Below, one piece after another: positions 20,862-31,559 of a stretch of 64,000 bases of DNA (position 1 is its first letter; each line of letters begins with the position of its first letter). The notes beneath the pieces are model-generated. The model had not been told where the DNA came from, did not search any database, and was given only the letters and a program-made list of their open reading frames with translations. Made by a program: the position numbers and the translations under genes. The DNA is taken from contig NZ_BBCJ01000003.1 in NCBI RefSeq assembly GCF_001311985.1, forward strand, positions 1 to 64,000. Direction: 5' to 3'. The stretch comes from Geotalea toluenoxydans JCM 15764 (GTDB taxonomy: Bacteria > Desulfobacterota > Desulfuromonadia > Geobacterales > Geobacteraceae).

Positions 20862-20885
20862 TCCCCCCTCGGAAAGGGAGGGGGT
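20862..20885. terminator. Hairpin between convergent genes
   Basis: CCCCCTC and GAGGGGG arms around a short GA-rich loop, directly after the hybrid-kinase stop and before the end of the OmpA-family gene. No strong U-run, so activity is uncertain. Confidence 0.4.
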
Positions 20886-20893
20886 AACGGCGG

Positions 20894-22318
20894 TCACTTT
20901 TTTACCACGCAGTCGAAGATCGCATTTATCCTTCGGTTTTTCTTTCGTCCTTCGGCAGTGGTGTTATAGGCAAGGCGCCGCGAAGCGCCATATCCCTTGG
21001 CGGAGAGGCGAGACCGCTCTATGCCTAATTTTTCCACCAGATAGTTCACCACGTTTTCCGCCCTTTCCTGGGAAAGTTTCTGATTGAAATCCGCCGTACC
21101 GGTATTGTCGGTGTGCCCCTCGATGAGTGCAGTTGTGGTCGGGTACCGCTTCATGTACTCAGCGACCTTGGCAATCTCGTCATGGTACTGTGATTGTATT
21201 TCTGCCCTGCCGGTTTCGAATTCCATCAGCAGCGACATGCACAGGCGCTCCGGTGGCGAAATCTTTGTCACATCGAAGGCACAGTCGATAATGGCATCAA
21301 TACGACGGTTCTTCTGCTTGCCAGCTTCGGTGCCATTGTCGGCAACAGGATGTTTGAATCCGTAGCCGGTTGACGACAAGCGGGAGCGATCTATGCCGAA
21401 TTTGTCCACCAGATAGTTGGTCACACTCTCAGCCCTTCTCCGTGAGAGGTCCAGATTATGTTCATCCGTGCCCACGTTATCGGTGTGCCCTTCTATCACG
21501 GCGGTCGTATCCGGGTACCTTTGCATGAACTCCCCCACCCGTGCAATTTCCCGGTGGTCTTCTGCCCGAATCAACGCCTTGTCTATGTCGAATTGGAGAT
21601 TCAATGAAATACAATATTTGTAACGGCCGGGGGTTGGTTCGGCTGCCGGAACCGGAGCAGGCGGAGCTTCCTCCTCAACAGGGGGAGTGGGAACGACCTG
21701 CAGTAATGGAGGTTCCGGCGCGGCCATCACCGCAGGCTCGGGTCCTTTGCCGCCAAACTGCCAGGCAAGACCTATCGTGTACTCATAATTAAAGCCGGTG
21801 CCTTCGTCGTGGTATTCCCCCGGACGCTGGACATTGGCCCCTTCGCGAAATACCATATTCCGGAAATCGGCGCGCAGGGCAAGATCATCGGTAAGAAAAT
21901 ATTTGGCGCCGATGCCGTAGTCAAAGGCTCCCTTACTGACTGTGTGCTGGCCTTCCGGATCCCTGGTCAGCCCCACATAGCCTGCCGCCAGGTACGGTAC
22001 CAGCTTATTGTCCGGGAATACATGCAAGAGCACCTCTCCCCCATAACGGTAGAAGTTGATATCCTGATCGGCCCCGGTCGATTCTGTCCTGGCATAGTCG
22101 AACAATCCCTCGACCCCCCAGTGTTTGGTGAAGTTGTAGCCGCCACGCACCCCATAGACGGGCCTGGTTTCAATATGCTGCCTGCCGTCGAATGTGTATC
22201 CACCGATAATCCCGGAAAGGGTGAAGGATCCGGGACGAATTCCTTCGGCCATCGCCGGAGAAGGCAGAGAAAGGATGACCAGGGAAATCAGGCAAACTAC
22301 CAAATTGATTTTCTTCAC
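20894..22318 (-). CDS. Outer-membrane beta-barrel protein with two OmpA domains
   Basis: About 474 residues. Signal peptide (ending SLPSPAMA), then an OmpA/OprF-like barrel of about 180 residues (GGYTFDGRQ, GVRGGYNFTKHWGVEG, AGYVGLTRD) and a Pro-rich hinge (~205-230). After it come two tandem OmpA-C peptidoglycan-binding domains. Each has the EGHTDN motif, the RAE..NYLV helix, the GIxRSRLSxxGYG turn and KNRRIxAI. The second copy (~350-474) is clearly a duplicate of the first. The start is GTG at 22318 with AAGGGGG upstream. Probable role: anchoring the outer membrane to the cell wall. The region 22319-22653 upstream is AT-rich and holds only promoter-like sequence. Confidence 0.88.
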   Translation of the reverse strand: MKKINLVVCLISLVILSLPSPAMAEGIRPGSFTLSGIIGGYTFDGRQHIETRPVYGVRGGYNFTKHWGVEGLFDYARTESTGADQDINFYRYGGEVLLHVFPDNKLVPYLAAGYVGLTRDPEGQHTVSKGAFDYGIGAKYFLTDDLALRADFRNMVFREGANVQRPGEYHDEGTGFNYEYTIGLAWQFGGKGPEPAVMAAPEPPLLQVVPTPPVEEEAPPAPVPAAEPTPGRYKYCISLNLQFDIDKALIRAEDHREIARVGEFMQRYPDTTAVIEGHTDNVGTDEHNLDLSRRRAESVTNYLVDKFGIDRSRLSSTGYGFKHPVADNGTEAGKQKNRRIDAIIDCAFDVTKISPPERLCMSLLMEFETGRAEIQSQYHDEIAKVAEYMKRYPTTTALIEGHTDNTGTADFNQKLSQERAENVVNYLVEKLGIERSRLSAKGYGASRRLAYNTTAEGRKKNRRINAIFDCVVKK

Positions 22319-22653
22319 ATCGCGCCCCCTTGTGACGGATTAAAATATTAGCAATAATTTATTAACAACTCTAGAATACAGTTTCCTTTTGTCAACGCAG
22401 CCCCTGGAAAAATACTTATCTCTTGAAACTGCTGTATCAGGCTCAGTTAAAAGTTTTTTAGCTATTTCAAATTTTCGGTTGCCATAAGTATTTTTCATGC
22501 TAGAATTATCGCGAATTAATTATTTGCGGCTTATTTAAACTTTATTATGCCCCCAATTGCAGCACTAATGATGCTCAGTCAACCATCTTTCCCGGAGAAG
22601 TTGCCGGCCCATGCCAATTTGGCCCGAAAGCCAGGTACAGCTCTGCTGCAAAA

Positions 22654-23622
22654 ATGGAAACAGACACCGCCAATGAAAATGGCAGGGGGAGGTGCCCAGT
22701 GCAGGGAAATGTTCGGGATATGAGAAGACAGAAGGTGATCGACCGTCGGGAGCAGTTGGAGAATCTGGTCTCGATAAAAAGCACTGAACTATGTCAGTTA
22801 AATCAGCGAATCAACAAAGAGATTCATGATCGGCAGGAAGCGGAAAAAGAGGTTCAGAACCTGCGGGTGGAACTGGAAAGGCGAGTGAGGGAACGCACCA
22901 GACGGTTGGAAACGGCAAACCAGGAACTGGAATCTTTCAGCTTTGCCGTTTCTCATGACCTGCGTTCACCACTGACCAGTATCATCGGCTTCAGCAACGC
23001 CTTGCTGGAAGATTGCGGCGATAGTCTCAGTGATCAGGCCTGTCAGTATATGGAGAGAATCATCGCCGCCTCTGACAGGATGAAAGGAAAGATCGAGGCC
23101 CTGCTTAATTTTTCGAGAATGAATCTGACCGAATTGTCAGTATCCCAGGTGGACCTGAGCCAGATAGCCCAGGACATTATGCGGGATTTGAGTGAAACAT
23201 CGCCACGGGACAATCTTCAAGTGGAGATAACTGCCGGATTAACAGCAATGGCGGACAAGGTACTGCTACGTGCCGTCCTGGAAAACCTGCTTGGGAATGC
23301 CTGGAAGTACACTGCCAGGAAGGACCGGACTGTCATCCGGTTCGGAGCAAAGGATTTTGCCGGGGGAAAGGTTTATTTTGTTTCCGACAACGGAGCAGGA
23401 TTCGACATGGAGCATGCAGACAAGCTGTTCGAGCCGTTCCAGAGGTTGCATCGTATAGATGAATTTGAAGGGAACGGCATCGGCCTCACAACGGTCAAGC
23501 GCATTATTCGTCATCATGGAGGCAGGGTCTGGGCTGAGGCTGCCGTTGACCAAGGCGCCACCTTCTACTTCACCATTGGGCGGGTTGAAAATCACGGAAT
23601 CTCTGCACCGCTTCGCCAATAA
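22654..23622 (+). CDS. Histidine kinase without a recognisable sensor domain
   Basis: Up to 322 residues; the start is uncertain because no good ribosome site precedes 22654, and the ATG at 22720 is an alternative. An N-terminal coiled coil of about 100 residues leads into HisKA (SFAVSHDLRSPLTSIIGF). HATPase_c follows with N-box ENLLGNAWKYTA, G1 VSDNGAGFDMEHA and G2 GNGIGLTTVKRI. The kinase core resembles that of the receiver-PAS-kinase gene ending at 20860 and phytochrome-type kinases. It may act as a partner kinase, or an N-terminal sensor may be lost to an upstream frame error. Its 3' end overlaps the convergent aminotransferase by 53 bp. Confidence 0.75.
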   Translation: METDTANENGRGRCPVQGNVRDMRRQKVIDRREQLENLVSIKSTELCQLNQRINKEIHDRQEAEKEVQNLRVELERRVRERTRRLETANQELESFSFAVSHDLRSPLTSIIGFSNALLEDCGDSLSDQACQYMERIIAASDRMKGKIEALLNFSRMNLTELSVSQVDLSQIAQDIMRDLSETSPRDNLQVEITAGLTAMADKVLLRAVLENLLGNAWKYTARKDRTVIRFGAKDFAGGKVYFVSDNGAGFDMEHADKLFEPFQRLHRIDEFEGNGIGLTTVKRIIRHHGGRVWAEAAVDQGATFYFTIGRVENHGISAPLRQ

Positions 23623-24746
23623 AATCCTTTCGAATGTTGCCGAAGGCAGCCGCAGATAATCGGTCAGACCCGGACCAAAGACTTCCCCGGGCAGAGTCAG
23701 TAGTCCTGCCTCTTCCACCAGTTTTTTTGCCACTTCCCTGCCGGTCCTGCCGGCAAAGGGATGCCGCACCCAGCCGAAAAAAGTACCGCTGGCGACCAGC
23801 TCAAAGGCATTGCCAGGCTTGGTAAATTCACGGCAGAAGCAGTCATGCCGCTCTTCCATCATCACCCTGTTCTGCCTTACCCATCCATCCAGATTCTCCG
23901 CACCGAAGCCAACCGCATGCTGGGTGATCCTTGGCTGACAGACCGCCATGGTATCCTGTGCCTTCAATGCATGGTGGATGAATTGTGCAGAGGCTGCCAG
24001 CATGCCGGCCCGGTAACCGGTAAGGGCATATGTTTTGCCGAAGGAGGCAATATGGACGAAGTTGTCCCCCCAGCCACTCATGGTAAAAAGGTCGTGGGGC
24101 CGGGCTCCGCCGGCAATGAAATCGCAATAGGTTTCATCAAGGACCAGAGCAATGCCATGCCTGGCAGCTAATGCATAAAGTTGGTGGATGGTTTCCGGCG
24201 GGGTCACGACACCAGTGGGATTACTGGGCGTCACAAGGAGAATGGCCCTGGTGCGTGATGTAATCAGGGACTCTATGCAGGAAACTGAAGGCAGCCCCCC
24301 TGCAGCCCCATCAAAGGAACATAGACAGGGCGGATACCAAGAATCTCCAGGGCCATGGGGTGATCGAAGTAAGCGGGAAGAGGAAGGATCACCTCGTCCC
24401 CCTCCCGGCACAGGGTAACCATGGCAAGCCAGAAGGCCTGACTGGCGCCGATGGTCAGGCACAGCTGCGCCGGATCAAGTTTGGCCCCATAGGTACGGCC
24501 ATAGCGGGCGCAAATCGCCTCCCGCACTTCAGGGAGTCCCTCGTCCGGAGAATACCTGGCAATGAGAGGATCGCCGATCAAGCCAGCCAGGTGTTCGGTA
24601 AGAGCAGTGGCCGGCGGATAATCGGGAACAGCCTGGCAAAGGTCGATGAGCGGCAGGTCAGGCCGAGCTGCCGCCAACCACCCCTTTACCTCCGAAATCG
24701 GGGGGAAATGCACCCTGCCGATCTGATCACTGATGGTAAGCTTCAT
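23570..24746 (-). CDS. Class I/II PLP-dependent aminotransferase (frame broken twice)
   Basis: About 392 residues with two missing bases restored. The N-terminal half has LCQAVPDYPPA, ARYSPDEGLPEVREAI and LTIGASQAFWLAM. The frame breaks near 24295. The second part has TPSNPTGVV, the cofactor Asp-x-Tyr in VLDETYCDF, and the PLP lysine in HIASFGKTYALTGYRAGM. A second break near 23633 leads to the true tail PFGNIRKDFIGEAVQRFRDF. I chose the ATG at 24746 because GAGGGGA precedes it. It overlaps the upstream DTW gene by 20 bp, so it is co-translated with it. The substrate cannot be assigned; the fold is that of aspartate/aromatic aminotransferases. Confidence 0.85.
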
Positions 24747-25374
24747 GGATTCCCCTCCCCTCGCCCGGCAGGTCAATACCCGGTGCAGACCCCTTGGCAA
24801 CCAACGTGCGATGCACCATCTGGCGGAAAAGTTCCTCCATTCCCTTCTGCACGACCGGACCTTCGATTATACATGCCCTGGCGATCGCTTCAAAGGTGGC
24901 CAGCCCCTCCTCGTGATGTTCACGGCGGATTCCCCACTCGCTTGGTGGCCCCGCAGGAAGCCGGACCATCTCGACATTTTCCAGCCCCGGCAGCCTGCGA
25001 CCCATGCGAGAGGCCTGCCGCCAGTTGCCGTCCGGCACCACCAGTGTTACAGAACGAGGATCCTTCTCCAGCAGTTTTTGGTCAAGAACCGGGACTTCTT
25101 CCCCCGGATAGAGGAGCAGGGTTCGCCGCTCAGGAAGGATCAGATCACTGCAGTCAAGGGGCTGGTCCAGGTGGCCATGAATGCGCAGTTCACTGTTCTT
25201 TAGCACCCTAAGCGCAAGGGGACCGGTTGCCGTTGTTTTGGTAAATTCCCGGTGATGCATGACGAGGACAAGTCGGGTTGCCAGGTCGTAGATCGGAATA
25301 AGGTCGCAAATGCACAGATGCAGATGCATTCTACAGTTTTGGCAACGTTCAGCTTTTTTCGATCTGCTACCCAT
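24727..25374 (-). CDS. DTW-domain protein (tRNA aminocarboxypropyltransferase family)
   Basis: About 215 residues. Members of this family (TapT/YfiP, TSR3 relatives) transfer the 3-amino-3-carboxypropyl group of SAM to RNA; bacterial members make acp3U in tRNA. The N-terminal Cys cluster CQNC-x6-CIC is typical and could bind metal. The signature region reads VPDGNWRQASRM, so the usual D-G-T-W carries Asn instead of Thr. TLLLYPGEE and LPGLENVEMVRLP also match. It leads a two-gene unit with the aminotransferase. Its upstream boundary is the sfrA terminator. Confidence 0.82.
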   Translation of the reverse strand: MGSRSKKAERCQNCRMHLHLCICDLIPIYDLATRLVLVMHHREFTKTTATGPLALRVLKNSELRIHGHLDQPLDCSDLILPERRTLLLYPGEEVPVLDQKLLEKDPRSVTLVVPDGNWRQASRMGRRLPGLENVEMVRLPAGPPSEWGIRREHHEEGLATFEAIARACIIEGPVVQKGMEELFRQMVHRTLVAKGSAPGIDLPGEGRGIHEAYHQ

Positions 25375-25394
25375 AAAAAGCCTTTATCAGTATA

Positions 25395-25427
25395 GAAAAA
25401 GCCCCTGGCAAAAATGCACAGGGGCTT
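25395..25427 (-). terminator. Terminator of the sfrB-sfrA unit
   Basis: AGCCCCTG / CAGGGGCT stem with an 11-nt loop. On the minus strand a U-run follows (A-run at 25396-25400 on plus). It lies 25 nt after the sfrA stop and before the DTW gene. Confidence 0.8.
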
Positions 25428-25451
25428 TGAGTTTGTTTTCAAGTTGCTCTC

Positions 25452-27979
25452 TTAAGCCTTTTCCACCGTTACGCCGACGATATTTACACTGCCCTGGAGA
25501 AGAGAGTTGGCATTGAGGTCGCGGAAGTGGGACGGAGCAAAAAGCAACCCGGCCTGCAGTTTGTCGCTTACCTTGGCCTTGCCTGTAATGGTACCGGCAG
25601 GGGAGCTTATTTTAAGGGCTGCCCCGTCAGCTACGCCAACCTTGGCTGCGTCGCCGGCAAATATTTCGATGTATCCTTCAGCCGAAACACTGAGGTTATT
25701 CTCCGACCGGGTGGTGGTGGTGCCGTTATGGTAGCCGATGGGACCGACCAGCAGATTGAACTGGGACTGAGCGGCAGATTTAGACGAAACAGCCCCGGAA
25801 AATGCCAGATTCTGCTTCAGTTCGAATGCCTTGGTGTTGATGGCGATGCCGCGACCTTCAATGGCTGGTACTTCCTTGGCATAAAGGGGCGCAAGGCTTT
25901 TGAATTCCTCCAGCAGTTCAGCCGGGAGGTGTGCGTGACCTGCATTGGTGAGACGGTTGTAAAGCTCACCAATGATATCCCAATCTTCCCGGGCATCGCC
26001 AGTTGCATCGACAGCCTTGCCAAGGAGCTGCAGCCTGTTATCGGTCGTGGTAAAGGAACCGCTTTTCTCGGCAGCAGCTGAAGCAGGGAAGACCACATGG
26101 GCCATCGCTGAGGTTTCGCTGGCAAGAACATCCTGTACTATGAGAAGCTCCAGCTTGGCCAGTGCTTTTTTGATGCGGTTATTGTCGGGATATGAGGTCA
26201 GGTCGCTGCCTATCACGTAAAGGGCTTTAATAATGCCCTGTTCGATACCTTCCAGAATCTGCCAGAAATCTTTGCCTTTGGCAGTGGCTGACTGATAGCC
26301 GGGCAAATGGGTCGGAGCTGCTCCCACATCCAGCATTCCCTGCGTATTATTCTTGGCATCGACAGGGAATAAACCTCCGGTCTCCTTGCCGATACAACCG
26401 ACGAGCAGCGCCAGGTCGGCAAGGGCTGCGACCTTTTCTGCAGCACCTTTGCTGCGCATGAGGTCTGCACCGAAAAGGATGGCAACACTTTTCTTGCCGC
26501 AGATGAGGCAGCGGCTTCACGCAGTTCACCCTCGCCCACACCGGCTGCCGTTGCCAGCTCGGACAAAGACAGGGAGGCAAGAGAAGATTTCAGTGCCTCA
26601 AAATTGCCAACTTTTCCCTGGACGAAACTTTTATCTTCAAGGCCGCCATCGATGATCGCCTTCATCAGGCCGTTGATCAGCGCCAGTTCACTGTCAGGCC
26701 GATACTGCAGCATGCTGTTCGCAAATTTCCTGAGCTTCACCCGGCGCATGTTGGCGACCACCAATTTGGCGTCGTTTTTAAAAGCAGCCTTGATGACCCG
26801 GTATTCGGCACCGGTTGCCTCAGCATTGAGATCGCTCCCGAAGACCAGGACTGCGCCGGCATTATCGATCTTGTCGATGGTTGCGCTGGCGCCCGTCAGC
26901 CCCAGTTTTTCCCTGAGCACGCTCTGAGCCGCAGCATAGCCGAACCTCGCCTCGGAATCGATATTGCTGGTACCGACTGCAGTGCGCATGAATTTCTGGA
27001 AAAGGAAGTTTTCTTCATTTGTGACACGGGGCGAAGCGATGCCTGCAACCGCATCGGCGCCCGAAGTCTTGATTATCGCCTGCAGCTTTTCGGCAGCGAC
27101 AGCCATGGCTCGATTCCAGTCGGCAGCGACCTGTCTTCCTCCCTCTGCCACCAGTGGGACGGTCAAACGATCGGCGGAATTGAGGTAGCTGTAACCGAAA
27201 CGGCCGTTGATGCAGAGATTTCCATTGTTAAAGGTGCTGTCGTCGCTGGTAACGCGGGCAACGCGACCGTTCCTGGAGTGGTATTCGATCTGGCAGCCAT
27301 TGCTGCAGAAGGCACAGACGCTCTTGGTCACGTTGAATGACCAGGGGCGGCCTCTGAATTTGAATGGCTTGCTGATAAGGGCGCCGGTAGGACAGGCGGC
27401 AACGCAGTTACCGCAGAATTCACAGTTGAGCGGCTTGCCGTCCACGGTATCGATAATGGTCGCTTCACCGCGATTGACAACGGCAATGGCATCACAGCCG
27501 ACAATCTCATGATCGACCTTGACGCATTTTTCGCAGAGGATGCAACGATTGGGGTCGCTCTCGATCAACGGCCAGTCGTAACGGATCTTGCGTCTTTCCA
27601 GTAGGGCGGAATATTCCTGCTTCGCCACATCCAGTCCATAGCAGGCATCCTGAAGGTCACATTCCCCTCCGGCATCGCAGACGGGGCAATCCAGCGGATG
27701 ATTAACCAGCATCAGCTCCATGACCTTACGGCGGATGGCAGAAAGCCTCTCGGACTGGGTGGTGACGTTTATGCCTTCCTTGACGGGCGTGTTGCAGGCC
27801 GTCATGGTCCGCTCGACCCCTTCGACCTCAACCGCACAGACGCGGCAGGCGCCGGTAGGAGAAACCTTCTGCAGCCAGCAGAGGGTCGGTATCTTGATGC
27901 CCACTGTCGCCGCAGCTTCAAGGATCGTTGCCCCCTTGGCCACCGTTACATTCTTGCCGTCGATTATCAGGTTAACCAT
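25452..27979 (-). CDS. sfrA: SfrA-like NADPH-linked oxidoreductase, NuoG-type subunit (frame broken)
   Basis: About 842 residues with one missing base near 26505. A 2Fe-2S ferredoxin domain at the N-terminus (TLCWLQKVSPTGACRVCAVEVEG). Then the His-Cys 4Fe-4S motif (NHPLDCPVCDAGGECDLQD) and two further 4Fe-4S sets (CILCEKCVKVDHEIVGC; CEFCGNCVAACPTGA). A molybdopterin-oxidoreductase-like domain follows, opening with CAFCSNGCQIEY. This matches Geobacter SfrA, the alpha subunit of a soluble NADPH-dependent enzyme first isolated as an Fe(III) reductase and later linked to NADPH oxidation. It pairs with SfrB upstream. After the break the sequence continues MRSKGAAEKVAALADLALLVG. Confidence 0.87.
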
Positions 27980-28030
27980 GTTATCTTTACCTCAGATTTT
28001 TTTCAGGTCTTTGTTTATAGCAATCTTTTT

Positions 28031-28150
28031 ATCGCCCCATCAAAAATGCCCAGGTGCAAGGCGCCGAGGAGCGAGCAGCGGAGCATACATCAGTATGTGA
28101 GCAGCGCAGTGACGAAGCAACGCCGCAGATGGGTGTTTTTCATGGGCGAT
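28031..28150. repeat. Intergenic palindromic repeat, copy 1
   Basis: About 120 bp with imperfect terminal inverted arms (ATCGCCCCATCAAAAATGCCC / GGGTGTTTTTCATGGGCGAT, read inward) and a central palindrome CATACATCAGTATG. It ends exactly at the sfrB stop codon and fills most of the sfrB-sfrA gap. It resembles copies at 45714 and 63281 in layout: long arms, GAG/CGAG-rich flanks, central GTAC/GTAT palindrome. Confidence 0.75.
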
Positions 28151-30176
28151 TACACGGCGACCATGGCGACGCGGTAGCACCGCAGACACCTCTGCGCCTC
28201 CTTCACCGCCTGACTGTCTGTGAAGCCGAGCTCCACCTCACAATAGTTCTTGTAGCTGGCGCGCTCCTTGCCGTGAACCTCACCCTGGTGAGCCCTGGCC
28301 GCAGAATCAAGACAGGAAACATTTTCATTTTTGTCGTAGACGCCCATGTAGTTGAGAATGTCTTCCATGTACTCGTCATCGGTCAGGTACGCCTTTCCTT
28401 CCTCCAGCCAGCGCTGCATAACCTTGGCCGCACGATGGCCGCTGCCGATACAGGCGACGACAGTAAGCGGTCCAATTTCGGCATCACCACCGGCAAAGAT
28501 GCCGTTACAGTCGGTGATCAGGGTCCTTGACTGGTAGTTGCCCATGCCGTCTTTCAGATCCTTGCCGGCCGCATCTTTGTAAGGGACATACTTGGTAACG
28601 ATGGTGTTCCACTTGGTAATGTCGATCCCCATGTCTGCCGGGATGAAGCTGAGATCGGGATCCTGGCCGATGGCCGGAATGACCGTGTCGCATTCGACGA
28701 CAAACTCACTGCCTGCCATGGGTTCCGGACGGCGGCGCCCGGAGGCGTCCGGCTCGCCAAGGGCCATACGTACACATTCGACACCGGTTATCTGGTCATT
28801 ACCGTCAACGATAATCCTGGTGGGAAGAACCTGGAATTCGAATTTGACCCCTTCTTCGTCGGCGCCGTCCACCTCCCAAACGTCGGCAGGCATTTCTTTA
28901 CGGGAACGACGATAAAGGAGCGTCGATACTTCGGCACCTTCGCGGAGGGCGACACGGACGCAGTCGATGGCAGTGTTACCGCCGCCGACAACAACCACCT
29001 TTTTCCCCATACCGGTAGGCTTACCCATGTATGCCTCGCGGAGAAAATCGATTCCGCCTTTAAGGAAGCCCTTGTATCCTTTGTCTTCGCCTTCCACTCC
29101 CATCGGCTTGGAGCGATGCGCCGGGAGCCAGGAAGACGGCATCGTATTTCTTCTTCAGGTCCTCAAGAGAAATATCCTTACCGATGCGGGTATTGTATAT
29201 CATCTCAACTCCCATGGAGGAGATGATGTCGATGTCCCGCTGCAACAGATGGCGCGGCTGCCGATACGGAGGGATGCCGACGGCAACCATCCCGCCGCCG
29301 AAACCTTCGGGAAGCGCTTCATAAATGGTTACGGGATAACCTTCCAAGGCCAGGTAATATGCGGCGGCCAGACCGGCAGGGCCTGCGCCGACGACGGCGA
29401 TGGTTTTCCCCTTGCGCGGTTTTGGCTGCATGGGGGGCTCGAACTTGTGTTTCCACTCGTAATCCGAGGCCGTTCTCTTCAGCACCATGATGCTGATCGG
29501 TTCATCACGTTCTTACGCCGGCATGCTGTCTCGCAGGGGTGGGGGCAGACACGGCCACAGACCGAGGGGAGCGGCATGCTGTCACGGATAGCGCCAAGGG
29601 AATGATCGAAATAATATTCCTTGATCGCCTCAATATAGGCGGGAATGTCGATATGGGCAGGACACTTATCCTGACAGGGTGCCGTGTATTTCTCAATATA
29701 ACGGAACTCGCCGGAAGTTTTCCTGCCGCCATTGATATAGGCAAGGAAATCATTGCGGAAGTTTTTTACCGCGTCGAGGACCGGCACTGTGGAGCTCTGG
29801 CAAAGTGTACACTTGCAGTTTTCCAGGAGCTTCGTCAGATCTTCTATGGTGTCCAGGTCCGCCTCGGTTGCATTTCCGCCGAGAATGGCAGCCAGGGTAT
29901 CCATAAGCACCTTGGTACCCTTTTTGCCGGGGGTGCACTTACCGCAACAGTAAAGAGTCTGTACGCGCCGCATATATTCAGCTGCCATGCTGGTACATCC
30001 ACATTCCTATCGAAAACCATGAGACCATCCCAGCCCATGAATGCAGCCAGCGGACGCTCCCCGTCATAGGTGACCGGCAACCGGAACTGGGCATCCTTAG
30101 CCTCGCCTCCGCTGCGATTATCAATAATATTTCTACCCCAGCTGGAAAAAACCACCTGTGCCACATCAGCCTCCAC
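28150..30176 (-). CDS. sfrB: SfrB-like NADPH oxidoreductase flavin subunit (three frame breaks)
   Basis: About 675 residues if breaks near 29995, 29495 and 29135 are bridged. The N-terminal part has a cysteine-rich stretch (YCCGKCTPGKKGTK; ENCKCTLCQ) like the NuoF 4Fe-4S region. Next is the glutamate-synthase-small-subunit 4Fe-4S region (APCQDKCPAHIDIPAYI; CGRVCPHPCETACRRKNV). Then come the FAD-binding site VVGAGPAGLAAAYYLA, and the NAD(P)H-binding site VVVVGGGNTAIDCVRVAL with STLLYRRSRKEMPA, and finally GIFAGGDAEIGPLTVV. This is the arrangement of Geobacter SfrB. Likely role: exchange of electrons between NADPH and the SfrA Fe-S chain in the cytoplasm. It leads the sfrB-sfrA unit and is divergent from the M29 peptidase. 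Confidence 0.86.
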
Positions 30177-30250
30177 AAAAACCCGTTAAATTATACCTGG
30201 TAAAGCATTTATCTATCTGTATTTACTAAATAAATATACAACCAATCATT

Positions 30251-30263
30251 GTATACAGTATGC
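30251..30263. promoter_or_regulatory. Candidate operator motif GTATACAGTATGC
   Basis: A near-palindromic motif in the 236-bp divergent region between sfrB and the M29 peptidase gene, with TATACAACCA just upstream. A one-mismatch match to its reverse complement occurs between glyQ and mutM (60020-60032). The rest of the region is AT-rich and looks like two divergent promoters. Confidence 0.3.
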
Positions 30264-30412
30264 AGATAATTAGCACAACAAGGCTGGGTAATCAAGGGAA
30301 AAATCACAGCTTTAGGCAGGTTCTGCAAATGGTTGCCAGCCGAAAGAGGCTCTGTTATATAGTTAGCAGCAGCACTTTTTTGCACAAATGAAGCTGGAAG
30401 GGAGAACCGGTC

Positions 30413-31537
30413 ATGTATACTGCAGCCTTCGCATCGCTTTTCACCATAAATATGGGCATCAAAGCAGGTGAAAGGATCCTTGTCTTCAGCGACATGATCA
30501 GGCCCGAAGAACAGCCATCCGCAGACGATGCAAACCGCCGCAAGCGTCTTCTCGAAACGGCTGCCGCAGCTGCCGCCTTCGCAAATAAAACCTACGGCAA
30601 CACAACCTTCGTCTCCTTTCCGGCAACTGTTGCCTCTGGTGCCGAGCCCCCACAAGAAGTCTGGCGAGCTGCACTGGGGGACAACACCGTCGACAGGTTA
30701 GCCGTAGCAGGCATACTGCAGAGACTTTTATCCAAGACAGCCTCAGTTGAAGATCTGGACCTGGCAAAACAGACCGTTATCGCCGGGAAAGATGCCGTCA
30801 CAGAAATAATCATCGCCCTGGCCAACAATTCAACCAGTCACACCCGTTTCCGCTCGTTAGCCACTGCTGCCGGCGCCAGATTTGCCAGCCTCCCCCACTT
30901 CGATCCCGAGATGTTCCTTACATCAATGCAGGTTGACTGGCCTGCACTCGCCGAGAGGACCAGGCGACTTGCCACAGCAGTCAATCTCGCTTCGACCCTT
31001 GAGGTTACGACACCGAACGGCACCAGAATGCTGATGGGAAAAGAAGGACGGACGGCTGAGGGAGACGACGGACTTTTGACGACTCCGGGAAGTTTCGGCA
31101 ACCTGCCGGCCGGGGAGGTTTATCTGGCACCGGTGGAAGGCATGTCGGAGGGGCAGATGGTTCTTGAATATGCGCCGACGCGTAAACTTGACACCCCCCT
31201 TGTCCTGACAGTAAAGGGGGGGAAGGTGGTGGATATTGAGGGCGAAGATGCGCACCGGAAACAACTGGAGAAGAAATTCGCCGAAAGCGTCAATAATCGC
31301 AACATTGCCGAACTGGGAATCGGCACCAATGACAGGGCCAAACGACCGGATAACATTTTGGAAGCGGAGAAAATACTGGGCACCATTCACATCGCCCTTG
31401 GTGACAATTCCGGTTTCGGCGGCACCGTAAGTACCCCTTTTCATGAGGATTATGTCTTTTATCAACCAACTCTGACTGCAATTCTGCCAGATGGGACACG
31501 TAAAGTGCTCTTAGCCGAGGGGAAATCTGTGCTCTGA
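30413..31537 (+). CDS. M29-family aminopeptidase
   Basis: About 374 residues, the size of thermophilic-type (AmpS/PepS) metallo-aminopeptidases. These are cytoplasmic two-metal enzymes removing N-terminal residues from peptides. Metal and catalytic residues appear in the C-terminal half: Glu in NLPAGEVYLAP (~232), Glu in NILEAEKILGTIHIALGDN, His in PFHEDYVF, plus the conserved AELGIGTN. The N-terminal domain is more divergent than usual. A GGAAGGGAG site precedes the ATG. The DUF342 gene follows after 22 nt, so a shared transcript is likely. Confidence 0.85.
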   Translation: MYTAAFASLFTINMGIKAGERILVFSDMIRPEEQPSADDANRRKRLLETAAAAAAFANKTYGNTTFVSFPATVASGAEPPQEVWRAALGDNTVDRLAVAGILQRLLSKTASVEDLDLAKQTVIAGKDAVTEIIIALANNSTSHTRFRSLATAAGARFASLPHFDPEMFLTSMQVDWPALAERTRRLATAVNLASTLEVTTPNGTRMLMGKEGRTAEGDDGLLTTPGSFGNLPAGEVYLAPVEGMSEGQMVLEYAPTRKLDTPLVLTVKGGKVVDIEGEDAHRKQLEKKFAESVNNRNIAELGIGTNDRAKRPDNILEAEKILGTIHIALGDNSGFGGTVSTPFHEDYVFYQPTLTAILPDGTRKVLLAEGKSVL

Positions 31538-31559
31538 TTGACTGCAAAGATTTAAGAAA

